DNA of 64,000 nt from assembly GCA_030544215.1 (NCBI GenBank), contig JARZZO010000011.1:50527587-50591586 (forward strand). The letters run 5' to 3'. Made by a program: the position numbers and the translations under genes. Below the pieces are notes generated by a model, which ran no database searches, was not told the origin of the DNA, and was given only the letters and a program-made list of their open reading frames with translations. This stretch comes from Zantedeschia hybrid cultivar (lineage: Eukaryota > Streptophyta > Magnoliopsida > Alismatales > Araceae). This document shows, one piece after another, positions 21,840-32,839 of the stretch. Numbering within the stretch: position 1 is the stretch's first letter; every line of letters starts with the position of its first letter.

Positions 21840-23799
21840 TTAGGATCCGGTTATTGGGTCGGCTTCGGTGTCAAACCCCTTAGTTTGAGCCCTTGTGGGG
21901 CTGGAGTATGGGCTCTTTTTCGCGTTGAACTTGCGAGATGCGATTTTGAACAGCGTCGGCCTTAGGAGATGCCATTTAGGAGCTTTGCAAGGATGCCGCG
22001 TGGACGGGCATGGGGGCGTGGGTGTACGGCCCCAGTCGTGTCGTCTGAATGACGTCTTGCATCGACAACGCGATTCATACATCTGCCAGTGTACAACCTC
22101 ATCCTGTCGTCTGATTGGCGTCGTTCTAGAACGACGCGTTTTAACGAGTTTCGATTGACGCTCGAAAGCCCTCTCTCCTTTCCCTCATTCTCTCCACTCC
22201 TCTCTCTCTCCTCCCCCTCCTATCCGAACGGCTCCGACCCCCTCCTTCCGTTCCTCTCCCCATTCCTCCTCTTCCTCCACTCCATCAACCTCCTACCCCT
22301 CACCACTACCACCACCATCTCCTCCGCGGCGCATTGCTCTTCAGACGGCAGCCGACGTCCTGGTAGAGCGACTGCGTCCACGACGGTACCAACGGCTACT
22401 CGTGGCGTGGCAGTTCGGCGGCTATGAGCAAGGAGGAGTTCAAGTAAACCGATAGGGTGACGATCATCGCGGTGTTTTGCTTAAAACCATGTTTTCCCTA
22501 CTTTGGAGCATGTTTAGGGGTTTCTTGGGGGTGAAAATGCTCGTCTTATAAAATGAGGAACGATAGGTTTTAAAATGGTTATTTGGATTCTCCTCCCCCT
22601 TCTCTATTTTTGGGTGTTTTAGGGCAGTTTTAGGAGGAGGAAATCTTGTTTGTGGCTCGGGGGAGACCGCAGGAAAATCCAGCTTCGGGCGCTAAATGGC
22701 GTCAGACGAGGGCGATGCCATTTAAAAATAGTGGCGATTATGGGCGACGCGATTTAGGCCCAGATGCAAGAGGGCAGTTCATTTTTTGGGTGGTAAATGA
22801 CGTTGTGACCAGGTGACGCCATTTAAATGGTGTCTACCATGGGCGACGTGATTTAGGCCTATCTCCCGAGGCCAATTTTCCGGTGAACCAGTTTATGGGT
22901 CTTGAATGACGTCGGTCATGGGCGACGCGATTCAAGACAGAACCCCATTAATTCGTGTAATTAACATGTGTTTACATTGTTAGATAGTTTGGTTAAATGT
23001 ATGCTTGAAAACGTACTTCGAGAACGAAGATTTTTACGTGATCATATCGGACTGTATTGCGTTTTGTGCGATTGTGGACCTAGAGTGATAGTTGTTAGCG
23101 CTTAGGCATCCTGTGTCGGTGTGGGAGTGACACAACGCCGGTGTGGGAGTGGTGGGGTGACGCCTAGAGAGAGGGTCACCTGGTGTACCCCGGGATATAA
23201 TTAGTACCGGTGTGGGAGTTGTACATTCGGAGTGTCACTCGTAGTTGGGGGAAGTAGAACCACCTAGAGCTAGCCATGCCGGAGTAGCCAATGAGCTATC
23301 CGAGGAGTTGCTGTTTGGTCCCAGCGGATCGGTGTTTTTCGCGTTCGGCTGTGTGGTTTGTGTGTTTAGCCGAGACGCTAGTTGTGGACTCCGTGGTGAA
23401 GTGGTTTCAGAGTTGTGCATGTTGCATTTACAAATGTATGTATTTTATATCGGAATTTGAGAATGTTTGGGAGTTGTGTTTACTGCTTTACTTATTTAAT
23501 TGCCTATATTTGTGTTGTTGCACTTGTGGGTGCGTGAGTGGGTGGTGAGGATCGGAGGATCCCTACTGAATCAATTTCGGTGAGACCCACCCCTGCGGTT
23601 TTCAGGTGAGGGTTCCAGACAGGCGTAGCGTAGTGGGTTTTGTCTCAGGTTGCGCACCCGTAGCCACTGTTCCAGGGTATACTCCGATGTAGTTGTTATT
23701 TTCTTTTTAGGCCTGTATGCTTAATTATTTCTTTTCAGTTGGAATATGTAATTATTTGCTGAGTCGAGTCGAATTGTAATAATTTTTAATTCCTGCACT
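21840..23799 (+). mobile_element. Probable Ty3/gypsy LTR, left part
   Basis: Continuous in style with 26972-27121 across a nested insertion. The pair ends at a TACA terminus followed by a tRNA-Met-type primer-binding site (27124) and a gypsy gag. The left LTR boundary is not resolved. Contents include an S/P-rich GC stretch near 22160-22330 and a series of short inverted repeats built from ATGACGTC and GACGCGATT (22020-22945). The 112-codon frame at 22089 is low-complexity and not called. Confidence 0.5.
22680..22950. repeat. Serial short inverted repeats (ATGGCGTC/GACGCCAT type)
   Basis: Successive units such as AAATGGCGTC...GATGCCATTT (22693-22725), AATGACGTTG...GACGCCATTT (22795-22830), AAATGGTGTC...GACGTGATTTA (22829-22857) and GAATGACGTC...GACGCGATTCAA (22903-22935), each able to fold. 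Diverged relatives occur at 21960-22140. Confidence 0.65.
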
Positions 23800-26700
23800 T
23801 GTTAGGTTCGCTGTGTTGAAATCCGTTCTTAAAAAACGCAGCGGAAATTAATTTTGGAATGGATCCGTCCCGTTTCGCACAACAAAATAAACTGGCAAAT
23901 CTAATTTACCTTGTGCGGATTCAAATCCGCGTTCGTTCTTCGGTTCTGTCGGAGCGATGCCGCAAGCCGTATAGGTGCCCGGCTTCTAGCGGTATCCACG
24001 CGGTTCTCCTCGCGATGGATCGTCATTGCCTCCTCGCTCGATGCGGCGTTCGTGGATCCTGTCTGGCTACGCGTAATTCACTGCGACATGCAGATTCGAA
24101 AACTCCCGTCGGACGGAAGGCGGAGTTGTCGGGAGCCGAAGTGGAGCCTCCAGATGGTTGCCTCATGTTGTGTGCCCAAGAGAGAGGACATAGAAAGAAG
24201 GCAGCGACTAGGTCAGGGTTGTTGGCCCTCGACCTAGCAGCCGTTCTTTTATAATAAGTATGTTTGTGGTTTTTCATAAAAACCCATACTTATCCGAAAT
24301 CCCGTCAGATTATCCATCGTCTTGAAAACCTTTTGCGTGTGACCCTCTTGGCCTAAATACCAGTCCAGTTAATGGCCCATTAAGCCCAGTAACTCTTTAC
24401 AGACCCACTGAATTAATTAATATCTTTATATTAATTAATCAGCCGAATTTAATGTCCCACAGTAAATTCGGATGGACTTCCGATCACGTTGGATGCCAAA
24501 CAACATCGCGTGATCCTGGATGGCATTGAGGTTATCGCAACCCTCTATTGGAACCTTTGCGTCATCGATTAGCGCACGGATATAATCCTTCATCCGTGCA
24601 ATGTTCCCAAATCGACCTAGGGTATGGTATACTATTAAACCCTAGCCAGTCGATTCACTTGAATCAGATGCCACTAATCTATATCGGATAACCCTTTATC
24701 TAATACAGTGTCCGCCCTGGCCAGGGACTTAAGCGCATCATTCCCAAAACATTCTCTCTCATAATACCGAGAGCGGATGATCCCATATTGAACACACAAT
24801 TACTTTCGAGGGCATTTCTCTGAACCCGATCTTTTGACTTATTGATAACCCATAGTTAGGGATTCGTTAGTCAAAGTCAAAGCTCAGAGACGTACTAACA
24901 AGGTATCTTTGGTGTCTTAGGTCCAAGGATTATCTACGCAACCGAGACAAAAGAATCGAGCTGGTTAACAGTAAGGTATATGTTAGAATTGGGTGGCCTC
25001 AAAGCCAATCATTGTACATTCTAGTTCAGATTATTAATAAAGGCTATCATTTCTTCATTTAATAGTTCTCGCAATTAACTATCGTAATGAAGATCCATAG
25101 ACAAATGTATGGGATATTGAATCATGATGAGATCATGATAGTGAGATCAATATCCTAAGGCAATTGTCTTAAATAGTTCTCGATCATAGGATATTTGAGA
25201 TGGACATTAAATATCCGATAAGATCGACACAAGTTATGTCTGCTCATATGATGAGGGTGAATGATCTCACATTCACTCGTGTGGTGACACTAAGACAAAC
25301 AAGTGGGTGCTCATTAGAGAATGAGTTCACTGAACAGACCCAAATAAGAATTCCTGGATGGTAATTATACCTATTAGTCAACCAGGGAATTCAATCGTTG
25401 CAGTAGCACAGTTGGTCCTTTGACCTGAGTCACCAATGATACCTTGTTTGTGGACCATTGTATCTTGATTCTCTGACTCGTGGACTTTAACCATTAAGTC
25501 CACTATAATCGGTTTTTCATATACAGTGGAAAGCTTGCGAAGGTAATTGAATGAACAACAAGGGATCACTCACTCTTGGTATAAGACTGGAGAGAGAATG
25601 TCCTATGGATGTGTACACAGAAATCCCTGGCCAGGGTCAAATGAAAGAGATGTCTTTCTAGATATTAACTGTGTACTAGAATCCATCTGGATAATGCGAA
25701 TAGAGGGTTTGACTATAAAACCATACCCTTACGTTATTGGGACATTGCATGAGTGAAGGATTATATCTGTGCAGTATCGGCAGACGGAAAGGTTCAATTG
25801 AAGGGAACAGTATCCCTTATATCTTCTCGGATCATGAGGTAGTGTTTGGTGTTGTTCATGATCAGAAGGCCAAGTGATTTGATCATCAGATGATAATTCA
25901 CTTGTTTATTAAATTAATCATTTAACATATGAAGTTTAAATGTTAATTAATAAATATTAAACTCAAGAAACAGTTCTAAGTTTAATGGGCCTGCAACCGG
26001 ACTGATATATGGGCCTAGAGGGTCACACACATAAGAGTTCTCGTCAGACGGTGAGAGATGTTAAATTTCATGCTTATCTGGGTTTTTGTGAAAAGCTGCA
26101 GGATAAACATGAAGATTTAATGGAGAATTATCCAAGGCCAAACTCTTGGATAATCATGAGAATTAACTCTTGTGCTTATCCTTATTTCTATATAAGGAGG
26201 GCCAAGGGGGAGGGGTAAAAAGTTGGTTGGACGAATTTTAACCCCAGATTCTCTATCTCCTCTCTCTCTCTCTCCTTCTCTCTCTCTTGGAGTGGATCTG
26301 TCTCTCTCCGCGCATGGTGGATCTGAGATCTGGTCGGAGCACTCAAGCCGAGGAGGAAATCGCGTCTGCTGCGGGAACTCGTGTGGATACCTCTAGAGAT
26401 CGTGCGCGTGCGCGATTACCGAGTCGGCATCATCCACGGGAGATTCGAAACCCCGCAAAGGTGAAGAACTGTTCTTCCCGCTTAGATTTTAATGTCCGTT
26501 TTACGACCCCAGCAACCGATACAATGGAATCATTTTTATTTCCGCTGCGTTTATGGCGATACTTTACAGTATATACCATGCAACGATTCTAGGTCGAATC
26601 AATTCAGTGAACTCATTCCCCAATGAGCATCTACAGGTCCAGCATAGTGTCTTCACACAAGTGACTTATAGGATCAATCATCCTCATCATATGACCTAAA

Positions 26701-26966
26701 GAAACCTGCACTAGTCTATCCGGATGTTTGATGTCCATCTCAAGCATTATCTGACTAAGAATAATTAAGAACATGTGTTTATAAGTCTTCGGTCTTGTAA
26801 TTATGATCTCATCATAATTCGAAGATTGTTGCACATGTTCATGGACTTCATTGTGATATGATAACCATAGATCGAACTAATTACACACAATGAAATAATG
26901 CCATTATCTTAATAAACTGAATGATACATAGTATTGGATTGGCTTTCAGACCACCTAATACTAACA
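23800..26966 (-). mobile_element. Copia-family solo LTR (minus), interrupted
   Basis: On the minus strand it starts TGTTAGTATTAGGTGG at 26966 and ends CTAACA at 23800. It consists of 26574-26966 and 23800-24980, split by the plus-strand LTR at 24981. Flanks GCACT (23795-23799) and ACACT (26967-26971) fit a decayed 5-bp target duplication. It aligns throughout with the LTRs at 42765, 49216 and 56197. It retains the near-palindrome 'gcggattcaaatccgc' (23915-23930) and a donor-like GTAA after it. No internal region is attached, hence solo. Confidence 0.85.
24981..26568 (+). mobile_element. Copia-family solo LTR (plus), 1588 bp
   Basis: Starts TGTTAGAATTGGGTGG and ends ACTTTACA, with a perfect 5-bp target duplication GTATA at 24976-24980 and 26569-26573. 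It belongs to the same broad LTR family as the other copies but is clearly diverged. 'ttctatataagga' near 26189 is a plausible TATA box for its promoter, followed by a CT-rich leader. Open frames inside (for example 26287-26592) follow no known protein. Confidence 0.88.
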
Positions 26967-26971
26967 ACACT

Positions 26972-27121
26972 TCCTTTACAATTCGATGTAACATGGAATG
27001 TTTAGCTTAGTTTATCATTTATTTCTCAGACTTATCGAGATCCTGGCTTGGCTCCAATTTTTAATGATTCGGTACCCATTTAGTAATCGGATCCTCGATT
27101 ATAGGGTGGCGGGTCGTTACA
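26972..27121 (+). mobile_element. Ty3/gypsy LTR, right part
   Basis: Resumes the host LTR interrupted at 23800 and ends 'gggtcgttaca' immediately before a primer-binding site. It shares 'ttacaattcg'-type AT-rich character with the left part. Confidence 0.55.
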
Positions 27122-27123
27122 GT

Positions 27124-27135
27124 TGGTATGAGAGC
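27124..27135 (+). other. Primer-binding site of gypsy element
   Basis: TGGTATGAGAGC differs by one base from the TGGTATCAGAGC complementary to the initiator tRNA-Met 3' end, and sits two bases after an LTR end. Confidence 0.65.
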
Positions 27136-27278
27136 ATTCGGTCTGGCAAATAGATGAATAACTAGGTTAAATATCGTAATTTTAGCAAATAATTACATTA
27201 TCCCATACATGTACGGAGGTAGTGTAGGTTTTGAGTTCTAATTAGAAATTTTCGATTCTTGTGACTGTAGGCGATTAG

Positions 27279-27574
27279 ATGGCTCTTAGGAAGAGAGTGC
27301 CAGTTATTAGGGAGTAGGAAAATGTTCCTAGTGGGTCTGAGGTCGATAGGCCGAATATGGAGCGTTTTATGGAGGCTATAATGGACACGATGACTAGATA
27401 TCAGACTCAAGACCCTAGTAAGAGTTCTAGTACTCGGAGAGGGTCTTCAAGTGCTCTGGAGAGATTCCTTAAGCTGAAGCCGCCTCATTTTACCGGTCAT
27501 CCCAATCCTGATGAGGCTATTCATTGGCTGAAGGAGTTAGAAAAGACTTTCGATACCATGGTGATGGATATAGG
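27279..27574 (+). pseudogene. Ty3/gypsy gag fragment
   Basis: Reads in one frame from ATG at 27279, with a TAG at about codon 13, then an open stretch to the junction at 27575. The part ERFLKLKPPHFTG followed by PDEAIHWLKELEKTF is the typical start of a plant Ty3/gypsy capsid (retrotransposon gag domain), which packages the element's RNA in cytoplasmic particles. It is cut off by the copia LTR that begins at 27575; no continuation is found to the right. Confidence 0.8.
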
Positions 27575-29118
27575 TGTCCTTTAAGCTAATCATAAGGTAC
27601 CTATTTCAATCTGGTTCACTAATAAATGTCATTAAATTCATTATGTAGATTGGCATATTTGTAATTGCGCATAATAAAGTCCATGAATGTATATAATAGT
27701 CATCGGATTATGATGAGATCATAATAATGATATTGATGACTGATAAACACATATTCTTAATTGTTCCTAGTTGTAGGATATTTGAGAAGGACATCAAACA
27801 TCCAGTAAGACTAGTACATGTTATTTCAGCTCATATGATGAGAGTGACTGATCTCGTTAGTTACTTGTGTGGAGATACAATGGTAAACCTGTAGGTGCTC
27901 ATTAGGGAATGAGTTCACTGAACTGATCCGACATGAATCGCCAAATGGTAATTTACCTGACTGTCAATCGGTTTGATTCTTCGTCACAGTGGCGTGGTTG
28001 ATCCTTCGACTTGAGACACCAAAGACACCTTGTCGGTAGATTTCTGGACTTTGACATTGACTTACGAATCCCTATCCAAAGGATCTCTAATAGTCAAGAA
28101 TCGGGTCCAGCGGAAGACCTTCGAAGGTAATTGTGTGTTCAATAAAGGATCGTTCGCTCTCAGGTAACTGGAGAGAGAATGCTTTAGAATAGATCTGCAA
28201 GATTCTCCGGCTAGAGCAGAAACAATATCAGAAAAGATGTTTTCGGATATTGTATAGTGGAGTCTGATTCAAGTGAGTTGACCATACTCTAGGTTAATTC
28301 GAGAGCATTGTGCGAACTAAGGATTATAACCACGTGATAACTGTGGACGGACAGGTTCCATGAGTGGGTTGCTGAATCCCATTATCTTCCGGGATCATGC
28401 GGTGTTGCTTGCAACCAACTTGATCGGAGGTCCGACCGAATTTACATGAGATGTTAATTCGGTTAAGTAATTAGTTAATATCTAGATATTAATTAATTAC
28501 AATAAGTCAATAACTAGTTATTGAACGTAATGGGCTAAAAGTCGGGCTGGTTAATGGGCCTAGAGGGTCACACGCAAAAAGATTCTTAGTCGGTGGTGTT
28601 TTAGTGGGATTTATATTAATTCGGGGACTTTTGTGAAAAGTCACGACAACTTAATATATACGCGCTGTTGAGAAACCATGGGCTAAGTTCTAGGGTTTCC
28701 CCATACTGGCTGTCCCCTCCATTCTCTCTCCTCCTCCTCTGGGCACCCCGTTCGAGGTGCCAAGACAGTTTCTGTCTCTACCGCGCGCGATTCCCGAAAG
28801 TCAGGAATTCTCGTCCGTGGGTTTTTCGGACATCGTTGCGGTGATGGATCTTCAGCGAGCAAGCTGATACGGACGAGGGAGTAAGGACGAACCACCGCGG
28901 AGGATCGCGTGGATACCGCGGGAGGCCGGACGCTTGTGCGGCACGCGGCATCACCTCGACGGAACCGAGATGGAAGCGGATTCGAATCCGCGCAAGGTAA
29001 TCATATTACATCCTGATTTTCGGTTTATGCTTTTCGTTCCGAAACGGATCTGCAGACATCGGGCGGGAGTTTATTTTTGTTTCCGCTGCGTTCTTCGTGT
29101 CCCGCCTGGATCCCAACA
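27575..29118 (+). mobile_element. Copia-family 5' LTR (diverged)
   Basis: Begins TGTCCTTTAAGC and ends GATCCCAACA, with the family layout throughout: 'tgctcattagggaatgagttcactgaa', 'gagagaatgc', 'cctagagggtcacacgca', and the perfect palindrome GCGGATTCGAATCCGC at 28976-28991 followed by a GTAA donor at 28997. It is inserted in the gypsy gag. A primer-binding site follows. Confidence 0.8.
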
Positions 29119-29119
29119 G

Positions 29120-29134
29120 TGGTATCAAGCCAGG
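29120..29134 (+). other. Primer-binding site of copia element 3
   Basis: TGGTATCAAGCCAGG directly follows the LTR end. It resembles the TGGTATCAGAGC tRNA-Met site with small changes. Confidence 0.7.
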
Positions 29135-30344
29135 TTCCGCTCTGATCCGTTTCGGGACAGCAAAATTAGGATTCTAAAATATATTCCATGTTATATTTAT
29201 GTTTCTCGCGCAAGAAATCCTTCATGAAATAGACATACGATGTTCTATTTAATTTTTTGTGGGGAAAAATTCAATTTTTAATGGGATTTTTCGAAGTGTT
29301 CTTCATAGAGATGAAGAACCGTTTTTGTGGGCTTCGAAGTGGTTTTCCTGGTGCTCAAACACCACTATTAACTCGCTGGTATGACCAATAATCCCACTGG
29401 ATAGGTTAAATGCACATGTTTCTACAACTTGGGCATTGTCAGGAACTAATACAGTACTAATGGAATAAGCTTCTTTAGACTTTGATATGACGGGGCCTCT
29501 GTCTCCAACCTATCCAAGAGCAAAATCATCACTTTCCTAATTTTCTATCTTGTCTTAAGCAATGATGTTACTTCAGGGTGATGCGTGTGAGAGGAGGCGG
29601 ATGTGCAATAATCTATCATATTGAGGTCTAAAGAATCTTGTTTCCAGTATTAAATAGATAGGCTTTGGAGTCGTCTCTCTCACATCCAATACGGCCTCCT
29701 ATTTTGGAGCTCCTAAGATTTACAAATGATGCAGTCGAGGGGTGCTCATGAGTCAGTTTGGGATGAAGAGGCCCAAATCAGAAGAGAGAGAATGGACCTA
29801 GATGAGTGTGTCCTGATTTGCGAAACATACGAGGCCAGTCGAAACCCCGAGTGTGATCTCGAAGTAAACTCCTCTGATGCTCAAGTCAAGCACATGACAA
29901 AAAGGTGTAAGATAGAGAATCTTTGATCGAGTGTGAATTAGCTCCTGTGGCTGTTGTTTTCAGCAACCTTGTAGTCTATTATCTACAGTGAGATAATAGG
30001 CACCACATCCAAGTTCAAAAGATCTCATTCCAATGTTAAAATACTGTGCATATAAACTTCAGAGTAGGCCCTCTCTCCCAAGACCGGCTCATCCGGAGCT
30101 CTTAAAACTGATCTTCTACAGAAGAAAAGACTTTGAAACAACAATCCAACCACAAAATCCTTTTTTAAAGTTCAGATCTTTTGCATCAAGTCCCATTTGC
30201 AGATTGCGCCCTTAAGCATGCCATGGGCAAAAACAAACAGTTTGTGGAAGAAAGATACACAGTGCACTGTTTCCTCCCCTTTGTGAAAATAACAGGCCAA
30301 CAGCCTTGAAGCTTCCATGCAAGTCCCCTTTGACACCATAGATG
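29135..30344 (+). mobile_element. Remnant internal DNA of copia element 3 and unassigned DNA
   Basis: 29135 to about 29360 matches the start of copia internal regions. From about 29360 the sequence resembles nothing else in the window, and I find no domain. The 66-codon frame at 29726-29926 has no recognisable motif. Confidence 0.4.
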
Positions 30345-31270
30345 TTGGTTCTCAAAGGAATCGGGCGTTTTTAGTACGGTTTGGCGTTTCCCTTGGACTT
30401 CTAGATTTTGGTTTAGCTAATAAATCTCTAATCATGAGATCTTAGTTAGTTAAGTGATTGGATCCAGCAGAATATCATTGAAGATGATTGTGTGGTTAAT
30501 ATAAGATCATTCACTCTTGATAATTAAAGAGAGAATACTCTACGGAGTGATGTCTAGAAGTCTCTGGTCAAGATAGGACAAAATATCAGAAAATGTGTTT
30601 TCTGATGATGCTTTGAGACATCCAATCCTTATAAGTGAACATATTAGAGTTTGATAGTTAAGCATACCCTTTGTTTACTTGAGAGCATCATAAGAATGAA
30701 GGAATATAACTATGTAGGTTCCTTTAATGGATTGTTGAACCCCAATTCTTTCTGCAATCTTACAGTGTTGCTTGGCACCCATTTTGATTGAAAGCCTGAT
30801 TGATTATGATGAAATGATAAATCAATTAAATATTTATTTAATATTGGATGTTAAATAAATTACTTTAGGTCAATTAATGATTATTGGGCTTATCAGGTTC
30901 TAAACTAGACTGACACTTAGGCCTAGAGGGTCACACGCATAAAGTTCTCGATTGATGGATATTAAGTAAAAATTTATATTAATTTGAAAACTTTTATGAA
31001 AAGTTGGATTGAACTAGTATAAATATATGTTAGAGAATAACCCTGGGCTAAGCTTCAGGGTTTCCTAAAGACCCGGCCATCCCCTCGTCTCTCTCTCCTA
31101 TGGCTGGTCCCCTTAGTGAGGGGCTCCCCCGTTGTCTCTCTCGTCTGCTTCAATTTTTGCCAGTTGGAGACTCAGCCTGCATACCGTGGGTACCGTCAAA
31201 AAGAAGAAGAATCGGCGATTGCATTGAAGAGTGCGATCTTTATTTTATCTTAAGAAAATAAAGATTTTTC
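30345..31270 (+). mobile_element. Copia-family LTR fragment, truncated both ends
   Basis: Contains the family's internal landmarks ('gagagaatactc', 'aaggaatataac', 'cctagagggtcacacgca', 'gtatgaaaagttgg'-like segment, 'gggctaagcttcagggtttcc') in plus orientation. It lacks both the TGTTAG start and the terminal palindrome. It may be the decayed 3' LTR partner of 27575-29118. Confidence 0.65.
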
Positions 31271-32839
31271 TCTTTGTAATAATTTAATATTCTTTATCAG
31301 TTATTGCAATCTTCATATTTTTCTAAAACCTCTACAATCTTTGGACTCTCCTCAAAGAGTCCTTCTAGAAGAATTTTTTGTGGAGGCTTGAGAGACCTTT
31401 AAGAGACATTTTAAATCATTGAAAAGACTAATATGGAATACAAATATTACAAGGATTAATAAATAATATTGAATGATTGTAGGAACCGCAAAGTAAGAAA
31501 ACTTAATAAATAAATAAATGGCTCACCTACGTCATACTATTCACTGTACATAACTGGGGATTCGATTGAATTTGGTACAATACATCTCCCTCTGAATATA
31601 TACATATAATTAAATATCGCTTGACATACATCTCAGCATTTTCTTTCTTTCTCATTCATGTCAAGGAATATTATTATTATTGTACACAATTCTTTTTACC
31701 ACCTTTTCCGCCACATTTTATTTAATTAAAAATTCTCATTAAATGTAGTAATTATAACATAATTTGTGTTGAAAATAATTTTAATAAAAAGTTGATCTGA
31801 TCAAATGATCAATAACTTCTAATAAGTTTGTAAGAAATAGAGTGGCAAAAAGTGTGACATAACGACATTTTTCATGGACCCGAATCTTCTTGGGCAGGCC
31901 CTCTGGCCGTATCTTCGTCCAAAGCATGGCGTCTCTGCGTCTTGCATCTCTTTGTACAGCAGATACAGGCAGCCATGCGGTAACTGGCAGAGGGAGGGGA
32001 GGCGTATATGTGGAAGAGCAGCCTTCAACAAGCACATCCAACCCTACCATTTAGTGAACCAGACGTGGTGGCCATGTAGATGAAACACATATTAAGAAAG
32101 AGAACAGATCTTCTCGGTACGTATTTGGACATGAGTCCAACAGTATTGAGAAGATGACCTATGTATTTGCAAAAATTTTAGATTATATAAAATATGTTTT
32201 TGCAATATTTGACCCCCTCTCCCTCTTAGTACTGTTAGACTCCTGTCCAAACATGTACTAGGAGGATCTGCTCTTAAAAAAGAAATGGCTCGTCTAAAAC
32301 ACACAAGTTCTGTTCTCATCACCAGCCCTGCTAATTACGGGCTGAATGGGAACAGAGTAGTTCTGTCCATCAGAAACTCATGTACATTTGATGGGTAAGA
32401 GCACAGCATATATAGTTCTGTTCCTACCACCAACTCTGCTAGATCCAAATTAAGACAGGAGAAATTACAGTATGAGTGGAAACACATTATATTAAGGCTC
32501 ATCCATCAAAAGCACAAAATAGACGTCAAGAGAATTTTTTTTTTTTTTTTTTTTTTTCCATCCATGTGAATTGGCTCTAAAAACAGAGAAATGGCTAAAA
32601 TGATATAAATGCTCAGGCTATTACATCTGGGGTGTGAAGGAGGAGTCTGTTTTATTAATTAAAAAGCAGACAAATTAATCAAAGCGTCCAGATAAATAAG
32701 CTAAACCAATGAAGGGATCGATACTGCAATCGAATCGAACGAATTCCAGCCTAAAGAATGTTAGAAAAATAGGATGAAAGAAATTTTCTCCTTTCGTTTC
32801 AATTACAAGTAGAAGACAACATGCATGCTTCTTAATTAA
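31271..32839. other. AT-rich intergenic DNA 3' of glutamate dehydrogenase
   Basis: Holds a foldback MITE (32098-32286) and a ~27-base T run (about 32535-32560). The stretch 31850-32085 is more GC-rich and open in two frames on each strand (69-89 codons), but I recognise no product. The 3' UTR and polyadenylation site of the glutamate dehydrogenase gene presumably lie just left of 32840. Confidence 0.5.
32098..32286. repeat. Foldback MITE
   Basis: Imperfect ~50-bp inverted arms (left 'agaacagatcttctcggtac', right ending 'aggaggatctgctctt') around a ~90-bp AT-rich centre. The arms contain 'catgtttggacaggagt'-type sequence. Target duplication unresolved. It is related to the element at 38541. 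Confidence 0.65.

Noticed and set aside
21895..22427. Host gene around the 87- and 112-codon plus frames
   Set aside because: CT-rich S/P-rich leader-type sequence within a probable LTR; no domain or intron structure.
28683..29227. 70- and 97-codon ORFs inside the copia LTR at 27575
   Set aside because: They overlap the LTR leader, palindrome and primer-binding site; they are not conserved as frames in other LTR copies.
31781..32083. Small gene in the GC-richer patch downstream of glutamate dehydrogenase
   Set aside because: Open in two frames on the minus strand and one on the plus strand, with no recognisable motif to choose among them.
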